Shown in pieces: positions 19,037 through 27,281 of a stretch of DNA of 64,000 nucleotides. Below the pieces are notes generated by a model that did not search any database, was not told the DNA's origin, and saw nothing but the letters and a program-made list of their open reading frames with translations. The DNA lies in assembly GCA_963701735.1 (NCBI GenBank), contig CAVPBI010000019.1, positions 372,001-436,000 of the forward strand, written 5' to 3'. A program made the translations under genes and the position numbers. This stretch comes from CAWABB01 sp963701735 (GTDB lineage Bacteria > Bacteroidota > Ignavibacteria > UBA10030 > UBA6906). How positions within the stretch are numbered: the stretch's first letter is position 1; the number at the start of each line of letters is the position of its first letter.

Positions 19037-19672
19037 TCAGGCAGCCTGGAGTTTTCGGACCAGTGCGACCGCTCCGTTGGCATTGGAGCTGTAGCCGTCG
19101 GCGCCAATTTCGTCGGCGTACTTCTGCGTGACCGGCGCGCCGCCGATCATAATGCGGACCTGCGGGCGTATCCCGGCTGAGTTGATGGCGTCGATGGTGG
19201 TCTTCATGGACGTCATGGTCGTGGTCAGGAGCGCCGACATTGCGATGATGCCAGCCTTCTTCTCCTTCACGGCGGAGATGAACTTCTCCGGCGGAACGTC
19301 CACGCCGAGATCGATGATTTCGTAACCGGCGCCCTCGAGCATGGCCGCGACGAGGTTCTTGCCGATGTCATGGAGGTCGCCTTTCACGGTGCCGATGGCC
19401 ACGCGTCCGGCCGGCTGAGCCCCGCGGGCAGCGAGGAGGGGGCGCAGGAGCTCGAGGGAGCCCTTCATGGCGCGCGCTGCGATAAGGAGTTCAGGTACAA
19501 AGTAGTCGCCCGCTTCGTACCGTCGGCCCACCTCGGCCATGGCCGGGATCATATACTCCTGGACCAGCTTCTGCGGGTCCACCTTTTCGGCCAGTGCCTG
19601 TTCGGTGACCTTGCGTGCGACCGGGGCGTTTCCCTCGATGATTGCGTCGTGCAGCTGTTTCAAGAACTCCAT
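19037..19672 (-). CDS. corrinoid (B12)-binding methyltransferase subunit (MtbC/MtmC-like)
   Basis: This 211-residue protein carries a cobalamin methyl carrier. Residues about 1-85 form the helical cap domain (EYMIPAMAEVGRRYEAGDYF, VPELLIAARAM). Residues about 88-211 form the Rossmann B12 domain, with the base-off signature D-x-H-x-x-G at Asp99, His101 and Gly104, then SALLTTTM and MIGGAPVTQKYA. It shuttles a methyl group between a donor-specific methyltransferase and an acceptor. Its stop lies just upstream of the homocysteine-methyltransferase gene, so the two are cotranscribed, with the RACo-like activator downstream. A likely promoter lies at 19746-19774, divergent from the LacI-family gene. 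Confidence 0.87.
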   Translation of the reverse strand: MEFLKQLHDAIIEGNAPVARKVTEQALAEKVDPQKLVQEYMIPAMAEVGRRYEAGDYFVPELLIAARAMKGSLELLRPLLAARGAQPAGRVAIGTVKGDLHDIGKNLVAAMLEGAGYEIIDLGVDVPPEKFISAVKEKKAGIIAMSALLTTTMTSMKTTIDAINSAGIRPQVRIMIGGAPVTQKYADEIGADGYSSNANGAVALVRKLQAA

Positions 19673-19745
19673 ATCGGATGCCTCCCTCTTCCTGGACGTG
19701 CTTGGAAAATGACCCTGAAACTGCCCCTTCCCCTCGATGCCCTAG

Positions 19746-19774
19746 AGTATCGTGTATTGGCGCCTTTTCTGCAA
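19746..19774 (-). promoter_or_regulatory. candidate promoter of the corrinoid operon
   Basis: Read on the minus strand, TTGCAG (19774-19769) and GATACT (19751-19746) are separated by 17 bases. This resembles a sigma-70 promoter about 74 bases upstream of the corrinoid gene start. Confidence 0.4.
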
Positions 19775-19784
19775 CAGAAAGCTC

Positions 19785-19813
19785 TTGACAAACGAAAATG
19801 ATTGTCTTATTAT
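19785..19813 (+). promoter_or_regulatory. sigma-70-type promoter of the LacI-family gene
   Basis: A perfect TTGACA (19785-19790), a 17-base spacer and TATTAT (19808-19813) form a near-consensus housekeeping promoter. The palindromic operator begins one base downstream, at the expected transcription start, which predicts repression of the regulator's own gene. The layout differs from the TTTG / TAnnTTTG promoters of typical Bacteroidetes. Confidence 0.75.
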
Positions 19814-19814
19814 A

Positions 19815-19830
19815 GCACAATCGATTGTGC
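19815..19830. promoter_or_regulatory. 16-bp perfect palindromic LacI-family operator (O1)
   Basis: GCACAATCGATTGTGC is fully self-complementary with a central CG, as in LacI/GalR-family operators. It overlaps the expected start point of the regulator promoter. A second copy with one arm mismatch lies before the ABC transporter (21003-21018). It may also affect the divergent corrinoid operon 142 bases away. Confidence 0.85.
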
Positions 19831-19855
19831 AAAGTCAAGCTGTTTCTTGATTCCC

Positions 19856-20908
19856 GTGGCAGTAACCCTCAAGGATATCGCCCAGAAGTCCGGACTGTCG
19901 GTCTCCATTGTGTCCCGTGTCTTGAACCGGAAGTCTGAGAAGTACCGGATCAGCGCCGAGACGGAACGGAGGGTGCTGAAGACTGCCAAGGAGTTGAACT
20001 ACCGCCCGAACCAGCTTGCCCGCGGCCTGCGCCTGAAGAAGACGCACACTGTCGGGCTCATCGCCCCGGATCTCTCCAACCCGTTCTTTGCCGCAATTAT
20101 CAAGAGCGCCCAGAGTGTCGCCCACCAGCTGGGTTACACGCTCGTGGTGTGCGACACGGACGAAGACCTCCAGCTCGAAATAGAGCATGTCAACCTGCTG
20201 CACAGCAAGGGCGTTGACGGACTGATCGTGCTGCCCGTGGGGCAGCGGTCGTCGCATTTCGAGTTTCTCGTACGGCAGTCCGTTCCCCTCGTCATCGTAG
20301 ACCGCGTGTTTGACCAGCTCGCCACGAACACGGTGGTGATCGACAATCGCGGGGGAGCCCGTGAGGCGGTCGAGCACCTCATCCTGAACGGCCACAGGCG
20401 GATCGCCATAATTCAAGGCCTGCCAGGCACTTACACGAGTGAAGGCCGCGTGAAGGGGTACCTGGATGCGCTCGCAGCCCATGGGATCCCGGTCGACGAG
20501 TCGCTCATTGTCGGGAAGGATTTCCGGAAGCAGAACGGGTACGTGGAAACGAAGTTGCTTCTCGGGAGGCGGGATCGGCCGACGGCGATATTCGCGGCCG
20601 GCGATCTGATCACGCTTGGCGCCCTCGAGGCGATTGCGGAAGAGGGTATCGTTGTGCCCCGCGATCTCTCCATCGTCGCATTCGACGATGTGGAGTCGGC
20701 GGAATTTTTCAGATGTCCCATTACCGTTGTAGCCCAGCCAAAGGAGATGATCGGTGAATTTGCGGTAAAGCTCCTCATCGACCAGATGAAGAGTCCCGCC
20801 AAACACGAGACCCGTCAGATCGTTCTCAAACCCGATCTCATAATCCGGAATTCGGTTGCTCCCATCCGCCAGGCTTCCCCGCGCGAGGCCGTGGCCGAGT
20901 CAGGTTAA
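19856..20908 (+). CDS. LacI/GalR-family transcriptional regulator
   Basis: The protein has about 350 residues from the GTG at 19856. The N-terminal helix-turn-helix and hinge read TLKDIAQKSGLSVSIVSRVL, RISAETERRVLKTAKELNY and RPNQLARGLR. The periplasmic-binding-like sensor domain follows (HTVGLIAPDLSNPFFAAII, GVDGLIVLPV, AIIQGLPGTYTSEGRVKGYL, LSIVAFDDVESAEFF). An earlier in-frame TTG at 19802 would place the operator inside the coding region, so the GTG is preferred; the HTH then starts at residue 4. It probably binds the GCACAA-N4-TTGTGC sites before itself and before the downstream sugar ABC transporter, and releases them on binding a sugar derived from the substrate. Confidence 0.9.
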   Translation: MAVTLKDIAQKSGLSVSIVSRVLNRKSEKYRISAETERRVLKTAKELNYRPNQLARGLRLKKTHTVGLIAPDLSNPFFAAIIKSAQSVAHQLGYTLVVCDTDEDLQLEIEHVNLLHSKGVDGLIVLPVGQRSSHFEFLVRQSVPLVIVDRVFDQLATNTVVIDNRGGAREAVEHLILNGHRRIAIIQGLPGTYTSEGRVKGYLDALAAHGIPVDESLIVGKDFRKQNGYVETKLLLGRRDRPTAIFAAGDLITLGALEAIAEEGIVVPRDLSIVAFDDVESAEFFRCPITVVAQPKEMIGEFAVKLLIDQMKSPAKHETRQIVLKPDLIIRNSVAPIRQASPREAVAESG

Positions 20909-21002
20909 CCACAGGGCGCGACGCCAGCACCAAGAACGGTAGAACACACCAGGACCCGGAGAGGGCGTTGACCCTCCGGTCGTGAAAAAGAGTGAAAAAG
21001 TA

Positions 21003-21018
21003 GCACAAACGATTGTGC
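21003..21018. promoter_or_regulatory. LacI-family operator (O2) before the ABC transporter
   Basis: GCACAAACGATTGTGC matches the operator at 19815-19830 in 15 of 16 positions. It lies 17 bases before the ATG of the solute-binding protein, close to its ribosome-binding site. A possible -35 TTGACC lies at 20968-20973; no clear -10 is seen. Confidence 0.8.
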
Positions 21019-21035
21019 AAGAAGGAGTTCGCCGA

Positions 21036-22361
21036 ATGAAGCGTACCGTGCTTTTCGGCCTGATCTGTGCCGTTGGGTGGTTTTCGGGGTGTGGCGGGAA
21101 GAAAGACGACGGCAGCTCAGGAAAGGTCACGATTACGTTCTGGCACAGTTGCGTGTCCTCTACTGTACCGGCGCTCAACGAGCTGATCGACCGGTTTCAG
21201 AAGGAGCACCCCGGCATCGAGGTGAAGGCGCAGTACATCCCCACCGGCGACGCGCTGATCCACAAGCTCATCACGTCGGTGCAGAGCAATACCGCTCCGG
21301 ACATCTCCTGGATTCACGCGAACTTCCTGCAGGACATCATCGAGGCGAACGCCATCTACAAGATGGACGAGTTCATCGACGGGCCTGACAGTCTCCCGCG
21401 CAGCGAGCTGAACGATTTCTACCCCGCGCTCCTGCAGGAAGCGAAATGGCGGGGCGTCCTCTACAGCCTTCCCATGGAAGCGACGGGGATCGGACTTCTG
21501 ATCAACCGCGAGCTGTTCCGGAACGCGGGGCTGGATCCCGACAAACCTCCGGCGACCTGGGAAGAGCTTCGCGCAACGGCCCGGAAGCTCACGATGGACA
21601 GGGACGGCGACGGAAGGAACGACCAGGTCGGGTTCTTCGTTCCCGTATTCCCGGCGTCCGGGCAGTATGGCGACTGGATGGTGTGGCAGTGGTATCCGTT
21701 CCTCTTCCAGGCGGGCGGCATGAATGTGAACGCCGAGCAGACCCGGGTCCTTTACAACAGCGATGCCGGCGTCCAGGCACTGACCCTCTGGAAGAACATC
21801 CACAAGGATCTCAACCTGCGCTCGTTCACCATCGACTACGAAGTCGCCTTCGCCTCGAAAACGCTCGCGATGGCGCTGGACGGCCCCTGGAACATTCCGC
21901 GCTGGAAGAAGCTGGGGAATCTGGACTGGGCGATCGCGCCGCTCCCCGCGGGTCCGGCGAAGCGGGCAACGATCGTCGGGGGCGAGTATCTCGCGATCTT
22001 CCGTCAGTCCGAGCATCCGCAGGCCGCATGGACCTTCGTGAAGTGGATGGTGCGTCCCGACGTGCAGGCGATGTGGTCGATGAAGTCCGGATATCTCCCG
22101 GTCCGGCATGCCGTGCACTCGATCCCCGAGTACCGCGACTTTCTGGAAAAGAACCAGGCGCTCAAAGCATACGTAGACCAGCTCGAGGTGGCCCAGGCAG
22201 CGAGTCCAATCGACTACCAGGGGATGAGGATCAGCAGACACATCGCTGAGGCGATCGAGCAGGCGGCGCTGGGCGAGCAGGATCCCAGGACCGTTCTGGA
22301 TGCGGCCGCCGAGAAGTCGAACGCGCTCTTGAAAAACACGCCGCAGGGACGCACGCCGTGA
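21036..22361 (+). CDS. sugar ABC transporter solute-binding lipoprotein
   Basis: This 441-residue extracellular binding protein (family 1) begins with a lipoprotein signal (MKRTVLFGLICAVGWFSGC; lipobox Cys near residue 19). The family pattern follows: VTITFWHSCVSSTVPALNEL, IDRFQKEHPGIEVK, APDISWIHANFLQD and a conserved core WTFVKWMVRPDVQAMW. A GGAG ribosome-binding site precedes the ATG. The first permease gene starts at GTG 22358, overlapping this stop. It should bind a mono- or oligosaccharide at the membrane. The operator just upstream links it to the LacI-family regulator. No ATP-binding subunit is encoded here. Confidence 0.88.
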   Translation: MKRTVLFGLICAVGWFSGCGGKKDDGSSGKVTITFWHSCVSSTVPALNELIDRFQKEHPGIEVKAQYIPTGDALIHKLITSVQSNTAPDISWIHANFLQDIIEANAIYKMDEFIDGPDSLPRSELNDFYPALLQEAKWRGVLYSLPMEATGIGLLINRELFRNAGLDPDKPPATWEELRATARKLTMDRDGDGRNDQVGFFVPVFPASGQYGDWMVWQWYPFLFQAGGMNVNAEQTRVLYNSDAGVQALTLWKNIHKDLNLRSFTIDYEVAFASKTLAMALDGPWNIPRWKKLGNLDWAIAPLPAGPAKRATIVGGEYLAIFRQSEHPQAAWTFVKWMVRPDVQAMWSMKSGYLPVRHAVHSIPEYRDFLEKNQALKAYVDQLEVAQAASPIDYQGMRISRHIAEAIEQAALGEQDPRTVLDAAAEKSNALLKNTPQGRTP

Positions 22362-23263
22362 CATCGTCGCGCAACAGCGGCAGGACCAGGAAACGCCGCG
22401 ATGTGCTGTCGGGGTTGCTGTTCCTCTCCCCGACGCTGATCGTCTTCTCCGTGTTTGTTTTGTTTCCGGTGTTCTTTTCGTTCTTCCTCAGCTTTCAAAT
22501 GTGGAACATGTTCAGCTCCGAACACACATTTGTGGGGCTGGACAATTACGGACGGGTGCTGACAAACCCCGAATTCTGGAGCGTCCTCTCGAACACGTTT
22601 GTCTACACGATGGGCACGATCCCGCTGAACATGTCGTTCGCGCTGCTGGTGGCGGCCCTGTTGAACAAGAAGATTGCGGGGAAACGGTGGCTGCGGACGG
22701 CCTTCTTTGCGCCGGTCATCATGTCCTCCGTCGCGGCGGCGGTCATCTGGCGCTGGGTGTACGAGCCGAATTTCGGGCTGCTCAACTGGTTCCTCGGGCT
22801 CTTCGGGGTTCCGGCAATCAACTGGCTGAACGATCCTTCCGCCGCCATGTTCGCCCTGATCGTGATGGGTGTCTGGAAGACGTTCGGCGTGAACATGGTG
22901 CTTTTCTCGGCCGGGCTGCAGGGCATTCCGGACCACTACTACGAGGCGGCGTCGATCGACGGCGCCGGCGCCTGGCGCAAATTCTGGAGCATCACGCTCC
23001 CGCTGCTGAGCCCGACGACGTTCTTCATCCTGGTGATGTCGGTGATTGGATCGTTCCAGGTGTTCGACACGGTATACGTCCTGACGTCCGGCGGGCCGCT
23101 GGGCTCGACGAAAGTGCTGGTCTTCTATTTGTATGAGCAGGCGTTCAAGTTCTTCGAGATGGGGTATGCGTCCGCCGTCGCATACCTGCTGTTCGCGATC
23201 ATCTTCGTGCTGACGCTCCTGCAGGTAAAGTACCTGAAGGGGAGCATTCACTACACATCGTAA
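22358..23263 (+). CDS. sugar ABC transporter permease (MalF/UgpA type)
   Basis: This 301-residue protein has six predicted membrane helices, beginning LSGLLFLSPTLIVFSVFVLF and ending FAIIFVLTLLQVKYLKG. The EAA loop that contacts the ATPase is present: YEAASIDGAGAWRKFWSITLPL, near residues 190-215. The GTG start overlaps the stop of the binding-protein gene (GTGA). The second permease starts 3 bases after this gene. It forms half of the membrane channel for a carbohydrate. Confidence 0.9.
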   Translation: MTSSRNSGRTRKRRDVLSGLLFLSPTLIVFSVFVLFPVFFSFFLSFQMWNMFSSEHTFVGLDNYGRVLTNPEFWSVLSNTFVYTMGTIPLNMSFALLVAALLNKKIAGKRWLRTAFFAPVIMSSVAAAVIWRWVYEPNFGLLNWFLGLFGVPAINWLNDPSAAMFALIVMGVWKTFGVNMVLFSAGLQGIPDHYYEAASIDGAGAWRKFWSITLPLLSPTTFFILVMSVIGSFQVFDTVYVLTSGGPLGSTKVLVFYLYEQAFKFFEMGYASAVAYLLFAIIFVLTLLQVKYLKGSIHYTS

Positions 23264-23266
23264 GCC

Positions 23267-24097
23267 GTGCGCAAAGCCCTTTCCATCACCGGCACCGTTG
23301 CGCTGCATCTCCTGCTGTACGGGATGGCATTCCTGACCGTCGCGCCGTTCCTCTGGATGCTGCTCGCTTCGTTCAAGGATCTCGGCGAGATCCTCCAGTA
23401 CCCGCCGACATGGATTCCGCAGCGGATCATCCTGGACAATTTCGTCAACGCGTTCCAGGCCGCGCCGTTCGGGCGCTTCTACTTCAACAGCCTGTTCGTC
23501 GCCTCCGCGGTGACGCTGGGTCAGCTGTTCACCTGTTCGCTCGCGGCCTACGCATTCGCCCGCCTGCAGTTTCCGGGCAGGGACATTCTCTTTTATATCT
23601 TTCTCGGCACGATGATGGTCCCCGGCCAGGTCACGATGATTCCGGGGTTCATGGTCCTGCACTGGCTCGGGTGGATCGACACGTACGCTGCGCTGATCGT
23701 CCCCGGGCTTGCTTCGGCATTCGGGACATTCCTTTTGCGCCAGTTCTTCTTGACCATTCCTAGGGACCTCGAGGATGCGGCGGCCATCGACGGCTGTTCG
23801 CGCTTCGGGGTCCTCTGGCGCATCATTCTTCCGCTCTCGCGTCCCGCGCTGGCGACGCTCGCGATCTTCACGTTCATGGGGGTCTTTAACGACTTCCTCT
23901 GGGCGTTGATCGTGATCAGCTCGGAGGACCTGAAGACCGTGCAGCTGGGTCTCGCGATCTTCCGTGACCGGTATCAGACGGACTGGGGGCAGCTGATGGC
24001 CGCCTCCGTGACTGCGACCCTGCCGATTCTTCTGGTGTTCTTCTTCGCGCAGAAATATTTCATTCGCGGCATCACGCTCAGCGGCCTGAAGGACTGA
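23267..24097 (+). CDS. sugar ABC transporter permease (MalG/UgpE type)
   Basis: This 276-residue protein has six membrane helices and the second EAA motif (LEDAAAIDGCSRFGVLWRII), preceded by FGTFLLRQFFLTIPRD, typical of MalG/UgpE permeases. It ends FAQKYFIRGITLSGLKD. Translation starts at a GTG, 3 bases after the MalF-like gene. It completes a binding protein-permease-permease operon; the energising ATPase must be supplied from elsewhere in the genome, as with shared MsmK-type ATPases. Confidence 0.9.
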   Translation: MRKALSITGTVALHLLLYGMAFLTVAPFLWMLLASFKDLGEILQYPPTWIPQRIILDNFVNAFQAAPFGRFYFNSLFVASAVTLGQLFTCSLAAYAFARLQFPGRDILFYIFLGTMMVPGQVTMIPGFMVLHWLGWIDTYAALIVPGLASAFGTFLLRQFFLTIPRDLEDAAAIDGCSRFGVLWRIILPLSRPALATLAIFTFMGVFNDFLWALIVISSEDLKTVQLGLAIFRDRYQTDWGQLMAASVTATLPILLVFFFAQKYFIRGITLSGLKD

Positions 24098-24151
24098 CCG
24101 TGGTGCACCACTGATCATCGAACGACGACCCAGGAAAGGGACACGACGACG

Positions 24152-25114
24152 ATGAAGACTCAACGTTGGACCAGATTGCTGTCGGGGCTGGCACTGACGG
24201 CAGCACTCATCTGGGCGGCCCCGGGGTGTGACGGCGACGATTCGACCCTTGCCCCGTATGCGGGCGGAGAGAGGACCATGTCCACCATCACGGTGGAGGA
24301 CAGCACGCTCGTCCCCCGGATCACCTGGCTCGGCGGTTACGCCACGGTGCTGGCGGTGAACAAGGGCACCCGTACGTCGCTGGATCCCACGCTGGTCTGG
24401 CTCGTGAGCAAGACGGCGGACGCGCTGAGCTACCCGGTGAAGTACGGAACGCTCCCGTCCGGGGCCCAGGATCTCACCGGACAGTATGGCGGAACCGTGT
24501 CGTCGACGCTCTTTGAGGACACAACGTACACGTACTCGGTCATCAAGGCCGACGCGTGGTCGCTGATCTCCCAGCGGCCCAACCGGCCGATCGTCGTAGA
24601 TTCTTCGGTGACGGGCATCCTGACCGAGCGGAACGACTCGGTCTTCGTCAGCCCGCTCTACCTGACCCAGACCACGAGCCGGATGGATCTCTTCATCAAC
24701 GTCAAAGAAGTGAAGCCGTTCGGCCGGCTGGGTCGGCTCGAGGTTGTCGCGTCGGACACGACCAACAGGCTGCTCGTGAAGTGGACGATCACGCAGTCGG
24801 GCCTCACCGATTCGTTGATTGCCGCCATCGGTCTCACCAAGGGATCGCAGTACGACATCGGTACCGTGACGTGGGAGCTGATCTCCGAAGACCTGACCGT
24901 GACGCCGCCTGTGTACTTCAAGAACAACGTCATCCGGTCGCCCATGAGAATGGGTGACGAGGTCCCGGGAGCAGTGCAGTTCACGGTATACCCCGCCAGC
25001 GGGCTGGACCGGGGAACCCAGTACTACCTCTGGATTGCCAACAAGGACTGGGATGGCGTCAACCGGACCCGGTCGACGTCCAACTACGCGTTCGCAACGT
25101 TCATCGTCTGGTAA
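24152..25114 (+). CDS. uncharacterised lipoprotein
   Basis: This 320-residue protein has a lipoprotein signal (MKTQRWTRLLSGLALTAALI then WAAPGC, lipobox Cys near residue 26). It then has beta-rich sequence with fibronectin-like features such as DTTYTYSVIKADAWSL and a terminal GTQYYLWIANKDWDGVNRTR. I recognise no specific family. It lies 54 bases after the ABC transporter and 123 bases before the tandem CBM9 protein, so it may belong to either group. A surface-exposed binding role is possible but not shown. Confidence 0.6.
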   Translation: MKTQRWTRLLSGLALTAALIWAAPGCDGDDSTLAPYAGGERTMSTITVEDSTLVPRITWLGGYATVLAVNKGTRTSLDPTLVWLVSKTADALSYPVKYGTLPSGAQDLTGQYGGTVSSTLFEDTTYTYSVIKADAWSLISQRPNRPIVVDSSVTGILTERNDSVFVSPLYLTQTTSRMDLFINVKEVKPFGRLGRLEVVASDTTNRLLVKWTITQSGLTDSLIAAIGLTKGSQYDIGTVTWELISEDLTVTPPVYFKNNVIRSPMRMGDEVPGAVQFTVYPASGLDRGTQYYLWIANKDWDGVNRTRSTSNYAFATFIVW

Positions 25115-25237
25115 ATGCCACTGTTATCCGCCACGACTGTTGGAAAGGAGGTGGATGTCCGTCAGCCGACATACCATGCGCGAGTGTGCTATGCAGCAAC
25201 CTCACTGTTCCACACACCACAATCACAAGGAGGTCCC

Positions 25238-27226
25238 ATGCGGAAGGGATTTCTGTTGATGGTTCTCTCCCTCGTCGTGTCGACGACGATCGCCCTCGGC
25301 CAGACCGATTACCAGCGCAAAGCGGTAACGGTGCCGAAGGTGGATCCTGCGGCGATCACGATCGACGGGACCATGGACGAGCCGGCCTGGGCAACGGGCG
25401 GGAAGGCGGACATGATCACGTCGGCAGGGTTCGAGATCTTCACGAACAAGTACTACCGGGAGTCGCTGACGGAACCGGACTACGACGAGATGTACGCCCG
25501 GATGCTGTGGGCGAAGGACACGCTGTACGTGTTCATGCACATCGACGAGTTCGTGGATGATTCGACGGACCTGTACTGGAACGGCCAGTGGACGGGCGAC
25601 CAGCTCTTCATTTCGCTGTCGAACCGCCTGGGCGTGAACATGAAGGGGTGGTACGACGGGAACGTGTATGCGGCGCCTGACGGGCCGTATCACTTCCTGA
25701 TCCTGGGAGACCAGGTGACGCTGAACAACGGGAACGAGACGGGGATTCCGGACGAGTTCAAGCAGTTTCCGGACGACACGACGCGCGTGTTTGACGCGGC
25801 GACGATAGCCCGGTGGGCGACGTTCATCGACAAGCCCAACGGCGTGTGGAACGTCGAGATGGCCATCTATCAGCCGAATGCCAACGCCGGCGCCAAGATC
25901 GGCTTCAACATCGGCGGAAGCACGGGTTCGGAGTATGCGGACACGGCCTACGGCGATGCCTATGCGTACTACACCTGGCAGCCGTCGGTCATCGACTCGC
26001 CGTATGCGCAGCCGCAGGGCGTGCCGATACCGGATTGGGGAGCGGATCCCGGGTACTACAACCTGGCTTTTGACGGCGCGTGGGCGCTGCTCGAGCTCGA
26101 GCCCGGCGTGGACGATTATACCCGCAAGATGGTGACGGTGCCGAAGGTGGATCCTGCGGCGATCACGATCGACGGGACCATGGACGAGCCAGCCTGGGCA
26201 ACGGGCGGGAAGGCGGACATGATCACGTCGGCGGGGTTCGAGATCTTCACGAACAAGTACTACCGGGAGTCGCTGACGGAACCGGACTACGACGAGATGT
26301 ACGCCCGGATGCTGTGGGCGAAGGACACGCTGTACGTGTTCATGCACATCGACGAGTTCGTGGACGATTCGACGGACCTGTACTGGAACGGCCAGTGGAC
26401 GGGCGACCAGCTGTTCGTCGGTTTGTCGAACCGATTGGGCGTGAACATGAAGGGGTGGTACGACGGGAACGTGTATGCGGCGCCTGACGGGCCGTATCAC
26501 TTCCTGATCCTGGGAGACCAGGTGACGCTGAACAACGGGAACGAGACGGGGATTCCGGATGAGTTCAAGGGATTCCCGGACGACACGACGCGCGTGTTTG
26601 ACGCGGCGACGATAGCCCGGTGGGCGACGTTCATCGACAAGCCCAACGGCGTGTGGAACGTCGAGATGGCCATCTATCAGCCGAACGTCGACTTCGGCTC
26701 GCGGATCGGCTTCAACATCGGCGGAAGCACGGGTTCGGAGTATTCGGACACGGCCTACGGCGACGCCTACGCGTACTACACGTGGAAGCCGTCGGTCATC
26801 GACTCGCCGTACGCGCAGCCGCAGGGCGTGCCGATCCCCGATTGGGGAGCGGACCCCGGGTACTACACGCTGGCATTTGCCGATGCCTGGTCGTTACTGG
26901 AGTTTGGTCCGGAAGGGACGTCCGGCGTGGACAATCCGGATGCCGAGGGCCGCATGCCGAACAGCTTCGTCCTGAACCAGAACTATCCGAACCCGTTCAA
27001 CCCTTCGACCAGGGTGTCGTTTGACGTCGCGCGGTCTGCGAAGATCACGCTGACGGTTTACAACCTCCTCGGTCAGAAGGTTGCCACGCTCGTGAACGAA
27101 CGCCTCAGCGCGGGACGGCACGAGATGACGTGGAATGCCCAGAACCTGCCGAGCGGCATGTACATCATGTACATGCAGGCCGACGGAAGCTTCACCTCGA
27201 GCAGGAAGATGATGTTGCTGAAGTAA
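25238..27226 (+). CDS. secreted tandem CBM9-like carbohydrate-binding protein with T9SS sorting domain
   Basis: This 662-residue protein has a signal peptide (MRKGFLLMVLSLVVSTTIAL). Two almost identical CBM9/DOMON-like modules start at about residues 30 and 299. Each begins VPKVDPAAITIDGTMDEPAW and continues through LYVFMHIDEFVDDSTDLYW and WTGDQLF. I count about ten differing residues between the modules. Residues from about 577 form a T9SS type A sorting domain (LNQNYPNPFNPSTRVSF ... SSRKMMLLK). CBM9 modules bind the reducing ends of xylan- or cellulose-type chains. The ATG was chosen for its AAGGAGG ribosome-binding site and signal peptide. It is not joined to a catalytic domain, so it may act as a surface glycan-binding protein, functionally like a SusD/SusE. 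Confidence 0.85.
   Translation: MRKGFLLMVLSLVVSTTIALGQTDYQRKAVTVPKVDPAAITIDGTMDEPAWATGGKADMITSAGFEIFTNKYYRESLTEPDYDEMYARMLWAKDTLYVFMHIDEFVDDSTDLYWNGQWTGDQLFISLSNRLGVNMKGWYDGNVYAAPDGPYHFLILGDQVTLNNGNETGIPDEFKQFPDDTTRVFDAATIARWATFIDKPNGVWNVEMAIYQPNANAGAKIGFNIGGSTGSEYADTAYGDAYAYYTWQPSVIDSPYAQPQGVPIPDWGADPGYYNLAFDGAWALLELEPGVDDYTRKMVTVPKVDPAAITIDGTMDEPAWATGGKADMITSAGFEIFTNKYYRESLTEPDYDEMYARMLWAKDTLYVFMHIDEFVDDSTDLYWNGQWTGDQLFVGLSNRLGVNMKGWYDGNVYAAPDGPYHFLILGDQVTLNNGNETGIPDEFKGFPDDTTRVFDAATIARWATFIDKPNGVWNVEMAIYQPNVDFGSRIGFNIGGSTGSEYSDTAYGDAYAYYTWKPSVIDSPYAQPQGVPIPDWGADPGYYTLAFADAWSLLEFGPEGTSGVDNPDAEGRMPNSFVLNQNYPNPFNPSTRVSFDVARSAKITLTVYNLLGQKVATLVNERLSAGRHEMTWNAQNLPSGMYIMYMQADGSFTSSRKMMLLK
25325..26917. 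repeat. tandem 807-bp near-identical direct repeat inside the CBM9 gene
   Basis: The unit starting at 25325 recurs at 26132, an offset of exactly 807 bases (269 codons). Long stretches are identical at DNA level, including third codon positions. This indicates a recent in-frame duplication or continuing gene conversion. The copies diverge toward their ends (near 26080-26110 and 26890-26917). Confidence 0.9.
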
Positions 27227-27281
27227 TCGGTAACTGCCCGATCCGTTCTTGCGTGCACGGAGCCGGGCGTACCACAGGCGA

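Noticed and set aside
24100..24111. 12-bp palindrome GTGGTGCACCAC after the second permease gene
   Set aside because: It is short, follows the stop directly, and has no T-run or second copy nearby. It could easily be chance at this GC content.
22214..24163. 649-codon open frame on the minus strand
   Set aside because: It runs opposite the two ABC permease genes; the composition (Arg/Glu/His-rich) is typical of an antisense frame.
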